Positions 7,691-14,436 of a DNA stretch of 38,199 nucleotides are shown here, in pieces. A program made the translations under genes and the position numbers. Under the pieces are notes generated by a model. The model worked only from the letters and a program-made list of their open reading frames with translations. It did no database searches and was not told the origin of the DNA. This stretch comes from an uncultured Prevotellaceae bacterium (GTDB lineage Bacteria; Bacteroidota; Bacteroidia; Bacteroidales; Bacteroidaceae): positions 1 to 38,199 of the forward strand of contig CACWWZ010000027.1 of NCBI GenBank assembly GCA_902764705.1, written 5' to 3'. Positions within the stretch are counted from its first letter, which is position 1; each line of letters starts with the position of its first letter.

Positions 7691-9547
7691 TCACCTACTC
7701 GTATTTCCATACGAAATATGCTTATGCTGGAATTCGTCAGCCTTCTTCTGCGAGGCTTCCGACAGCTTTCCGTTAATATACTTCTCCATAATCAGTCCGC
7801 CCAGGGGCACACCGTATGTCGCACCCCAGCCACCGTTCTCCACATAGACGGCAACGGCAATCTTGGGATTGTCCATCGGTGCGAAACCCATGAACACCGA
7901 GTGGTCGTGGCCGCGGTTCTGGGCTGTACCCGTCTTGCCGCACGCCATGAAGTCGTAATGGGCCAGCGCCTTGCACGTACCGCCCGTTGCCGACGCCCTC
8001 ATGCCCTTTACCACATAGTCGTAGGCCTCGCGCTTCGCCATTGTGTGGCGGCGGTTGGTGTAGGCAGTGTCCAGCTTCTCGCCCTGCACCTGTTTCACGA
8101 CATGGGGTGTGATGAACCATCCGCGGTTGGCAATCGTCGCACCCAGGTTGGCAATCTGCAGCGGTGTGGCGTTCACCTCGCCCTGTCCGATGGCAATCGA
8201 TATGATGGTCAGTCCGTTCCACGAACCCTTGTAGGCCTTGTCGTAGAATTTCGAGTTGGGAATGAGTCCTCGCTTCTCGCCAGGCAGGTCAACGCCCAGC
8301 TTATATCCGAAGCCCATCGACACCATGTAGTCGCGCCATTTGTCCATCGCCTTCTGCACGGAACCGTATTTCGACACGTGCTGGTTGATCATGTAGTACA
8401 GTCCCCAGCAGAAATATCCGTTACACGACGTCGACAGCGCCGGCACCAGCGACAATGGCGAGGCGTGTCCGTGACAGCCTACGTGCAGGCCCTTGTAGTT
8501 GAATCCGTGTCCGCACGGATAAGCGGTATGTGTGGGGTGCAGGATGCCTTCCGACATGAATGTCAGACCCTGCGTGGTCTTAAACGTCGAGCCGGGCGGA
8601 TACTGTCCCATGATACTTCTGTTCAGCAACGGCTTCCACACGTTCTGACTCAGCTGGTGGTGACTCTTCGAACGCTGGCGGCCTACCATCATGCGGGGGT
8701 CGTACGATGGTGACGACACCATGCAGAGCACTTCGCCCGTCGACGGCTCGATGGCCACAATGGAACCAATCTTGCCTTCCATCAGCTTCTCGCCCAGGGC
8801 TTGCAGCTCGACGTCGATGCCCAGCTTCAGGTTCTTGCCTGCCACGGGACGGCGGTCGAACTTACCGTTCTGATAGCGGCCCTGCACGCGTCCGTGGGCG
8901 TCGCGCAACAGAATCTGTATGCCCTTCTCGCCTCGCAGTTGTTTCTCGTAGCTGCGCTCAATGCCCAGCTTGCCGATGTAGTCGCCTGGCTGGTAGTAGT
9001 CGTCGGCTTCAATATCGCCTTGCGACACTTCTGCAATATCGCCTAGCACGTGAGCAGCCAGCGGATACTGGTATTGGCGGATGGTACGCCGCTGGACGTA
9101 GAAACCAGGGAAACGGAACATTTTCTCCTGGAATACCGAGAAGTCCTTGTCCGACAGCTGACTGATGAAGATTTGCTGCGTGAATCGCGAATAGCCGGGG
9201 TTCTTGCCGCGGTCCTTGATATTCTCCATCCTGCGGTCGAACTCCTCGCGGCTGATGTTCAGCGCCTGGCAGAACTCCAGCGTGTCCAGGTGGTCCTTCG
9301 CCTCGTTCATCACCACCATGATGTCGTAGGCGGGCTGGTTGTACACCAGCAGCTTGCCGTTGCGGTCGGTGATGACGCCACGCGACGGGTATTCTATCTT
9401 CTTGAGGAATGCATTCGAGTCCGCACTCTTCTTGTAGTCGTCACTCGAAATCTGCAACTGAAACAGACGGGCAATGTATACCACCACGATGAGGATGGCG
9501 ACACCTCCGATAACATAGTGCCTGTAATCCGAACCGTGTTCCTTCAT
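7691..9547 (-). CDS. mrdA: Penicillin-binding protein 2, elongation transpeptidase
   Basis: A 618-residue class B PBP that crosslinks peptidoglycan for rod-shape elongation, partner of RodA. There is one N-terminal membrane anchor (about residues 11-27), a dimerisation domain with the usual YPSRGVITDRNGKLL entry, then the transpeptidase domain with S320-T-F-K323 (PPGSTFK), S374-C-N376 and K538-T-G540 (CGKTGTAQNRG). All three active-site motifs are intact. The stop of mreD is directly adjacent to its ATG and rodA follows, consistent with one transcript and a fixed stoichiometry. The only neighbouring SEDS gene is rodA, which argues for PBP2 over a division PBP3. Confidence 0.95.
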   Translation of the reverse strand: MKEHGSDYRHYVIGGVAILIVVVYIARLFQLQISSDDYKKSADSNAFLKKIEYPSRGVITDRNGKLLVYNQPAYDIMVVMNEAKDHLDTLEFCQALNISREEFDRRMENIKDRGKNPGYSRFTQQIFISQLSDKDFSVFQEKMFRFPGFYVQRRTIRQYQYPLAAHVLGDIAEVSQGDIEADDYYQPGDYIGKLGIERSYEKQLRGEKGIQILLRDAHGRVQGRYQNGKFDRRPVAGKNLKLGIDVELQALGEKLMEGKIGSIVAIEPSTGEVLCMVSSPSYDPRMMVGRQRSKSHHQLSQNVWKPLLNRSIMGQYPPGSTFKTTQGLTFMSEGILHPTHTAYPCGHGFNYKGLHVGCHGHASPLSLVPALSTSCNGYFCWGLYYMINQHVSKYGSVQKAMDKWRDYMVSMGFGYKLGVDLPGEKRGLIPNSKFYDKAYKGSWNGLTIISIAIGQGEVNATPLQIANLGATIANRGWFITPHVVKQVQGEKLDTAYTNRRHTMAKREAYDYVVKGMRASATGGTCKALAHYDFMACGKTGTAQNRGHDHSVFMGFAPMDNPKIAVAVYVENGGWGATYGVPLGGLIMEKYINGKLSEASQKKADEFQHKHISYGNTSR

Positions 9548-10051
9548 CTACTGTCTGCTTTTGAAAATCTCGAAGGTGTATATCAGAATCAGTGTGATGA
9601 CCGTGCTGCCTACCACGCAGAACAACCACTGCAGCCAGTTGAAGAAATTAAAGAATTCCAGCGAGTAGAACACGATGCAGTACAGCACTGTCAGTGTGAT
9701 GGCATAGGTTGAATATTTCGATGGTCCCAGTGTTGCGATGCTGGGTTTCATGTTCTCTGCCGAGTCGCGTGGCACGAAGAGCTCCAGATAGTACGGCTGC
9801 AGAGCGCCGATGAGCGTCAGTGATGCTGCCGCCAGTCCTGGCGTGTTGCTGAAGATGTCGACGAGTAGTCCCATGAAGAAGCTCCACAGCAGGATGGCCC
9901 ATTTCGGGTGGTTGCGCTCGAAGCCCAGCACGAAGTATACGTAGAACAGCGGTGTGGCATAGTGGAACAGGTGTATGCGTCCCAGCACAATAGCCTGTGC
10001 CAGCACGAAGATTACGAAAATCCCAGCCCGTTTCAGGATATCAGCTTTCAT
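9548..10051 (-). CDS. mreD: Rod shape-determining protein MreD
   Basis: A 167-residue hydrophobic protein with several predicted membrane segments and few conserved residues, as usual for MreD. Features typical of the family are the basic start MKADILKRAG, the HPKWAILLWSFFMGLLVDIFSN block and the position between mreC and mrdA. It links the cytoplasmic MreB filaments and MreC to the periplasmic synthases. A 31-bp gap made of 7-bp repeats separates it from mreC; its stop touches the mrdA start. Confidence 0.9.
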   Translation of the reverse strand: MKADILKRAGIFVIFVLAQAIVLGRIHLFHYATPLFYVYFVLGFERNHPKWAILLWSFFMGLLVDIFSNTPGLAAASLTLIGALQPYYLELFVPRDSAENMKPSIATLGPSKYSTYAITLTVLYCIVFYSLEFFNFFNWLQWLFCVVGSTVITLILIYTFEIFKSRQ

Positions 10052-10056
10052 ATAGC

Positions 10057-10091
10057 CCTCTTAATTCTTACCTCTTAATTCTTCATTCGCT
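10057..10091. repeat. Heptanucleotide tandem repeat between mreC and mreD
   Basis: Units CCTCTTA, ATTCTTA, CCTCTTA, ATTCTTC and ATTCGCT, i.e. two heptamers alternating as a 14-mer. It fills the mreC-mreD gap and runs a few codons into the 3' end of mreC. One dimer of the same 14-mer (one mismatch) lies at 7680-7693 in the mrdA-rodA gap. Confidence 0.75.
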
Positions 10092-10955
10092 TACGTTCAG
10101 TTTCAGCGAATCCCTTGCTGCCTGCATGATACGCATGCGCTCGGCAATCGATTTGTCGCTGATGACCACCACGTCGCGCAGATTGCCGAAGTCCGTCGAC
10201 AGGCGAACCTGCAGGCGGTACGACAGTCCGTCGCGCGAGTTAAACACCTCCTTGATCTGTCCCACCAGCACCCCTGGGGGGAAGATGGTCGAATAGCCGT
10301 TGGTTTCCACCCATTCGCCCTTCTTGAATCGGGCGTGACGGGGAATGTCCTCCACGTAGGCTATTCCGGCATCACGGCCGTCCCAGCGCAGCACACCGAA
10401 GTATCCTCGGTTGCGGATGGCACAGCTGATGCGCGACGATTTCACGTTCAGGACGGGAATCACCACGCTGTAGTAGTCGCTCGTCAAGAATACCACGCCG
10501 ACGACGCCCTGTCCGCAGGCTACACCCATGCCGACTTCCACGCTGTCCTTCGCGCCTTTGTCAATGGTAATCAGGTTGTTAGCCAGGTGCAGCTCGTTGG
10601 TCACTACCTTGGCGGGAATCAGTTTATACTGCGCCAGTTTCTCCAGTTCCTGCTTTTCCTGGTCGCTGGCTTCGGTAGCCGTAGCCTCGCCGTACAGACG
10701 GCGCAGCTGCGTCACCTGGCGCTCCAGATAGAAGTTACGAAGTGTCAAGTCCTCGTTGACTTTCGACAACGAGAAAAACGACTCCACCCATGCGGTCCCT
10801 TCGTATACCTTGCCTGCAGCCCAGTTGGCTGACGTAAACCAAACGCTGTTCTGGTAGTTGTTATACTGAAACAACAGAACGGCACTCAGCACTTCAAGCA
10901 ATACGAAGAGGGCCCAGTGGAAGTGGTTCTTCAGAAACTCCAGCAGGTTCTTCAC
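10083..10955 (-). CDS. mreC: Rod shape-determining protein MreC
   Basis: A 290-residue bitopic protein: a short cytoplasmic start, one membrane segment (about residues 14-30), a coiled-coil stretch (roughly residues 60-110, rich in L, E and Q) and the periplasmic beta-barrel MreC core (GVVGVVFLTSDYYSVVIPVL, later GRDAGIAYVEDIPRHARFK). It scaffolds RodA/PBP2 in the elongasome. The start is a GTG at 10953-10955; no ATG gives a full-length product in this frame. On the minus strand the 84-bp gap after mreB holds seven 9-bp repeats. The rare start and the repetitive leader may set its translation level. Confidence 0.92.
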   Translation of the reverse strand: MKNLLEFLKNHFHWALFVLLEVLSAVLLFQYNNYQNSVWFTSANWAAGKVYEGTAWVESFFSLSKVNEDLTLRNFYLERQVTQLRRLYGEATATEASDQEKQELEKLAQYKLIPAKVVTNELHLANNLITIDKGAKDSVEVGMGVACGQGVVGVVFLTSDYYSVVIPVLNVKSSRISCAIRNRGYFGVLRWDGRDAGIAYVEDIPRHARFKKGEWVETNGYSTIFPPGVLVGQIKEVFNSRDGLSYRLQVRLSTDFGNLRDVVVISDKSIAERMRIMQAARDSLKLNVSE

Positions 10956-10962
10956 CTTCGTC

Positions 10963-11030
10963 TAACTTCGTTAACTTCTTTAACTTCGTTAACTTCTTTA
11001 ACTTCGTTAACTTCTTTAACTTCGTTAACT
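10963..11030. repeat. Nonanucleotide tandem repeat between mreB and mreC
   Basis: Seven full 9-bp units alternating TAACTTCGT and TAACTTCTT plus a partial eighth fill most of the 84-bp mreB-mreC gap. A dimer of the same 9-mer (TAACTTCTC, TAACTTCTT) lies at 12077-12094 between purH and mreB, so the two gaps of this operon share one repeat. Confidence 0.9.
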
Positions 11031-11039
11031 CCTGATAAA

Positions 11040-12062
11040 TTATCTCATCAGGAACGAGAAGCGATCCACGTTCTTCAGTGCAATACCGGCACCCTTGGCC
11101 ACTGAGTGCAAGGGATCCTCGGCAATGTGGAACGGAATGTTGATCTTGCCTTCCAGACGACGGTCCAAGCCGCGCAGCAGAGCACCGCCGCCAGCCAGCC
11201 AAATACCGTTCTTCACGATGTCGGCATACAGCTCAGGGGGAGTGTTCTCCAGTGCCGACAGCACGGCATTCTCGATCTTCGCCACCGTTTTGTCCAGACA
11301 GTGGGCAATCTCCTGATAGCATACGGGAACCTCCATAGGCAGTGCGGTGATACGGTTCGGGCCGTGCACGATGTAGTCCTCGGGGGCCTCGTCGCCCAGG
11401 TCGGTCAGTGCCGAACCTACGGCAATCTTGATGCGCTCGGCCATACGCTCCGACACCTTCACGTTGTGCTGGCGCGACATGTATTCCTGAATGTCGGCAG
11501 TCAGGTCGTCACCAGCCGTGCGGATTGAGTTGTTCGAAACGATACCGCCCAGCGAGATGACGGCAATCTCCGTCGAACCGCCGCCAATGTCGACAATCAT
11601 GTTGCCCTCGGGGGCCTCCACGTCGATGCCGATACCGATGGCTGCGGCCATAGGCTCGAAAATCAGATACACGTCTCGGCCGTCGGCATGCTCGGCAGAG
11701 TCGCGTACGGCACGCAGCTCTACTTCCGTCGAACCCGACGGTACGCCGATGACCATGCGCAGCGACGGCGAGAACAGACGGTGACCGGTGTGCACCATCT
11801 TGATCAGTCCGCGCATCATCTGCTCGCAGGCCGAGAAGTCGGCTATTACGCCGTCTCTCAGCGGACGAACGGTACGTATGTTGTCATGAGTCTTCTCATA
11901 CATCATCTTGGCTTTCTCGCCCACAGCAATCATCTTGTCGGTGTGGCGGTCCAGCGCTACCACTGACGGCTCGTCGACCACAATCTTATCATCACTGATA
12001 ATGATGGTGTTAGCCGTTCCCAGGTCCATGGCTATCTCCTGAATAAAACTAAAAAATCCCAT
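11040..12062 (-). CDS. mreB: Rod shape-determining protein MreB (bacterial actin)
   Basis: A 340-residue actin-like ATPase that forms membrane-associated filaments and positions the elongation machinery. The phosphate-1 loop (AMDLGTANT), the phosphate-2 loop (MIVDIGGGSTEIAVISLGGI) and the adenosine motif (IWLAGGGALLRGLDRRL) are intact. The N-terminus MGFFSFIQEI is a plausible amphipathic membrane-binding segment. It follows purH by 30 bp and precedes mreC. Confidence 0.96.
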   Translation of the reverse strand: MGFFSFIQEIAMDLGTANTIIISDDKIVVDEPSVVALDRHTDKMIAVGEKAKMMYEKTHDNIRTVRPLRDGVIADFSACEQMMRGLIKMVHTGHRLFSPSLRMVIGVPSGSTEVELRAVRDSAEHADGRDVYLIFEPMAAAIGIGIDVEAPEGNMIVDIGGGSTEIAVISLGGIVSNNSIRTAGDDLTADIQEYMSRQHNVKVSERMAERIKIAVGSALTDLGDEAPEDYIVHGPNRITALPMEVPVCYQEIAHCLDKTVAKIENAVLSALENTPPELYADIVKNGIWLAGGGALLRGLDRRLEGKINIPFHIAEDPLHSVAKGAGIALKNVDRFSFLMR

Positions 12063-12076
12063 TCTTTTCTTCTTTT

Positions 12077-12094
12077 TAACTTCTCTAACTTCTT
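12077..12094. repeat. 9-bp repeat dimer between purH and mreB
   Basis: TAACTTCTC followed by TAACTTCTT, matching the units of the 10963-11030 tract and running into the purH stop codon. Confidence 0.6.
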
Positions 12095-12686
12095 ATTTCT
12101 CAAACCAGTTGTGAATGGCAGTGTCATAATGGCTGCTGACACCAAAGGCACGTGTGGCGAACATGCGGCGCTGCTCCTTAGTGGTCTCGGCACCCTGCTT
12201 GTTCAGAATGTCCAGCAAAACGCTGTATTCAGCCTTCGAAGGCACGATGACTACATCGTTGAAGTTCTTTGCACCGGCACGGATCAGCGAAATGCCGCCA
12301 ATGTCAATCTTCTCGATGATGTCCTCCTCGCTGGCACCGCTGGCAACGGTCTGCTCGAAAGGATACAGGTCGACCACCACGAGGTCGATTTCAGGAATCT
12401 CGTACTGGGCCATCTGCTGACGGTCACCCTCCAGATCACGTCTGCCCAGGATGCCTCCGAACACCTTCGGATGCAGGGTCTTCACTCGGCCACCCAGGAT
12501 CGAGGGGTACGTCGTCACGTTTTCCACCTTCTCACACTCGTAGCCCAGCGACTCAATAAATGTCTGCGTACCGCCTGTCGACAGGAACTTCACGCCCTCG
12601 TCGTTCAGCTTCTTCAGCAATTCGTCCAGCCCATCCTTGTGAAACACGGAGATGAGCGCTGTCTTGATTTTCTTCTTGTCTGCCAT
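12093..12686 (-). CDS. purH: Stand-alone IMP cyclohydrolase domain of PurH
   Basis: A 197-residue protein matching only the N-terminal MGS-like IMP cyclohydrolase domain of bifunctional PurH, which closes the purine ring (FAICAR to IMP). Family blocks: LISVFHKDGLDELLKKL, KFLSTGGTQTFIESLGY, TYPSILGGRVKTLHPKVFGG and DLVVVDLYPFEQTVASGAS, then IEKIDIGGISLIRAGAKN. It ends at SSHYDTAIHNWFEK, the usual boundary to the AICAR transformylase domain, which normally brings the protein to about 500 residues. mreB starts 30 bp downstream, so there is no room for the missing domain and no sign of a frameshift. The formyltransferase step must be supplied from elsewhere. The gene heads the mre-mrdA-rodA operon. 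Confidence 0.92.
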   Translation of the reverse strand: MADKKKIKTALISVFHKDGLDELLKKLNDEGVKFLSTGGTQTFIESLGYECEKVENVTTYPSILGGRVKTLHPKVFGGILGRRDLEGDRQQMAQYEIPEIDLVVVDLYPFEQTVASGASEEDIIEKIDIGGISLIRAGAKNFNDVVIVPSKAEYSVLLDILNKQGAETTKEQRRMFATRAFGVSSHYDTAIHNWFEK

Positions 12687-12695
12687 AAATATATA

Positions 12696-12707
12696 ATAAC
12701 GCGTTAT
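12696..12707. promoter_or_regulatory. Perfect 12-bp palindrome in the purH leader
   Basis: ATAACGCGTTAT lies between the purH promoter and start codon. Position and symmetry would suit a repressor operator; no regulator is known to me for it. Confidence 0.3.
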
Positions 12708-12726
12708 AAAATGTACAATTGGGCTG

Positions 12727-12734
12727 CAAAATTA
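12727..12734 (-). promoter_or_regulatory. Bacteroidetes -7 promoter element for purH-mre-mrdA-rodA
   Basis: Minus strand TAATTTTG followed by CAG, 40 nt before the purH ATG. No other consensus promoter is evident in the short gaps downstream, so it probably drives all six genes. Confidence 0.65.
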
Positions 12735-12818
12735 CAAAAATAAATCCACTCCTCCCAATATTTTCCGGAAAAAAATCCACCTATTATAAAAATAATAATA
12801 TAAGTCAATTGAAAAATT

Positions 12819-12846
12819 CTTCATTCTTCATTCTTCATTCTTCATT
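12819..12846. repeat. Heptanucleotide tandem repeat upstream of the FadL-type gene
   Basis: Four exact 7-bp units (CTTCATT) end 8 bp before the -7 element of the outer-membrane protein gene, covering the spacer and -33 region. Confidence 0.85.
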
Positions 12847-12854
12847 TTATTTAG

Positions 12855-12862
12855 TACCTTTG
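12855..12862 (+). promoter_or_regulatory. Bacteroidetes -7 promoter element for the FadL-type gene
   Basis: TACCTTTG followed by CAG, 31 nt before the ATG at 12894. Confidence 0.65.
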
Positions 12863-12893
12863 CAGCCGAAATATCAATCAATCCATATTTCCA

Positions 12894-14306
12894 ATGAGAA
12901 AAATTATTGCTTTTGTGGCTTTCGCAGCCCTCATGTCAACCACCGCCATTGCCGGTGGACTGATGACCAACACCAATTATCACATCGCCTTCGACCGCAT
13001 GATGGCACGTGGCGCATCGTTCGACGTCGATGCCGTCTTCTCCAACCCCGCAGGACTCGCCTGGGGACACGAAGGCTGGCAGCTCTCGCTTAACTTCCAG
13101 AAACCCTGGCAGAACCGCGACATCACCTACAACAACGTTAAGTACGAAGGTGTGGCCTCTGTACCCATCGTGCCAGCACTCTTCGCCTCTTACAAGAAGG
13201 ACCGCTGGGCCGTTTCCGGCATGATAGGCATCGTCGGTAGCGGCGGCTTCGTGCAGTACGACAACGGCGTACCCATGTTCAACGTCCTGCTGGGCTCCGT
13301 CGTCACCGGGCTGACACAGAACCTGAGCGAGAAAACCGCTGGCTTTGCACCCGTCGTCATCCCCGACCAGTTCGACTCCGAGATGAAGGGCAAGCAGTAC
13401 ATCTATGGCGGACAGATTAACTTCACCTATAAGCTGCTCGACTGCCTCTCGGCGGCTGCTGGCTTCCGTGCCAACTATTACGACGGCTACTATCGCGGCC
13501 ACGTCAAGGCTATGAAGAGCACTCCCGAATATAGCTCAATGCCTGTTAACGAACTCGCCAGCCTCTCGCTCGACGTCGACCAGAAAGGGTGGGGCTTTAC
13601 CCCCATCGTCAGCCTGAACTACCATCAGGGACCCCTCACGCTGACTGCCCGCTACGAGTTCCGCACCAAGATTGAGACCAAGAACGAGACGAACTCCTTG
13701 TCGGCTTCGCTCAACACAGACCAGTTGGTTGTCGCTCCGCTAGCACAGCTGGTTGCTGCGGGAAAGATGTCTGCAGAACAGGCTACCGCTACGGCCTCAC
13801 AAATCAAGACTACGGTAGAGTCTGGGTTGGCTACCTACACCGCACCATATCAGGACGGTGCCCGCACGCGCTACGACATGCCGGCATTACTTTCAGTAGC
13901 AGCCGGTTACGAGTTCACTCCCAAACTGCGTGCTACCCTCGAATATCATTTCTTCGACGATAAGAATGCCAAGATGGCCAACGACCGTCAGGACGAGCTC
14001 ACCCACGGCACCCACGAATTCCTCGCTGGCGTCGAGTACGACATCAACGACAAGTTCACAGTCAGCTGCGGTGGTCAGCGCACCGACTACGGACTCTCCG
14101 ACGGCTACCAGCAGAACACCTCCTTCGCCTGCGACAGCTACAGCATCGGACTCGGTGGCGCTTGGAACATCAACGAGAAAATCCGCCTGAATGCCGGCTA
14201 TTTCATCAGCATCTACAGCGACTACGACAAGCAGGCATCTTACGGCACTGAGACCTACTCGCGCACCAACAACGTCATCGGTCTCGGCATCGACTACAAG
14301 TTCTAA
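12894..14306 (+). CDS. OmpP1/FadL/TodX-family outer-membrane transport protein
   Basis: A 470-residue predicted outer-membrane beta-barrel. A signal peptide (about residues 1-20, ending AIAGG) is followed by a mature N-terminus containing DAVFSNPAGLAWGHEGW, the NPAGLA motif of FadL-type hydrophobic-compound channels. Alternating polar/hydrophobic strands continue to the final GLGIDYKF, which ends in an aromatic residue as barrel proteins do. A low-complexity stretch around residues 268-315 (LSASLNTDQLVVAPLAQLVA, then AEQATATASQIKTTVES) is probably an extracellular loop or plug insertion. Substrate is unknown; fatty acids or other hydrophobic compounds are likely by family. It is monocistronic, with its own promoter and terminator. 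Confidence 0.85.
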   Translation: MRKIIAFVAFAALMSTTAIAGGLMTNTNYHIAFDRMMARGASFDVDAVFSNPAGLAWGHEGWQLSLNFQKPWQNRDITYNNVKYEGVASVPIVPALFASYKKDRWAVSGMIGIVGSGGFVQYDNGVPMFNVLLGSVVTGLTQNLSEKTAGFAPVVIPDQFDSEMKGKQYIYGGQINFTYKLLDCLSAAAGFRANYYDGYYRGHVKAMKSTPEYSSMPVNELASLSLDVDQKGWGFTPIVSLNYHQGPLTLTARYEFRTKIETKNETNSLSASLNTDQLVVAPLAQLVAAGKMSAEQATATASQIKTTVESGLATYTAPYQDGARTRYDMPALLSVAAGYEFTPKLRATLEYHFFDDKNAKMANDRQDELTHGTHEFLAGVEYDINDKFTVSCGGQRTDYGLSDGYQQNTSFACDSYSIGLGGAWNINEKIRLNAGYFISIYSDYDKQASYGTETYSRTNNVIGLGIDYKF

Positions 14307-14353
14307 CCCCCTCACCACACGAAGGTCCAGAACCTTCCCGTGGCAACAAATAA

Positions 14354-14386
14354 AGGAGGCCCGAGCGTTCATCGCCCGCGCCTCCT
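14354..14386 (+). terminator. Hairpin terminator after the FadL-type gene
   Basis: GGAGGC (14355-14360) pairs with GCCTCC (14380-14385), with further inner pairs (GCG with CGC), 48 nt beyond the stop and followed by TATTTCTT. The U tract is imperfect. Confidence 0.55.
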
Positions 14387-14436
14387 ATTTCTTCGCGTAA
14401 TGGGTACTACCCTCTTGTTGTGGGCAGCGGGGAACA

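Noticed and set aside
10963-11030. CRISPR array or coding repeat
   Set aside because: Units are 9 bp with no spacers and no cas genes nearby. The frames that read through it on either strand overlap mreB or mreC ends and give only simple KLTKLK or SLTSLT patterns.
12062-12093. purH truncated by a frameshift or nonsense mutation
   Set aside because: Only 30 bp separate its stop from mreB, so no remnant of the second domain exists, and the protein ends at the domain boundary.
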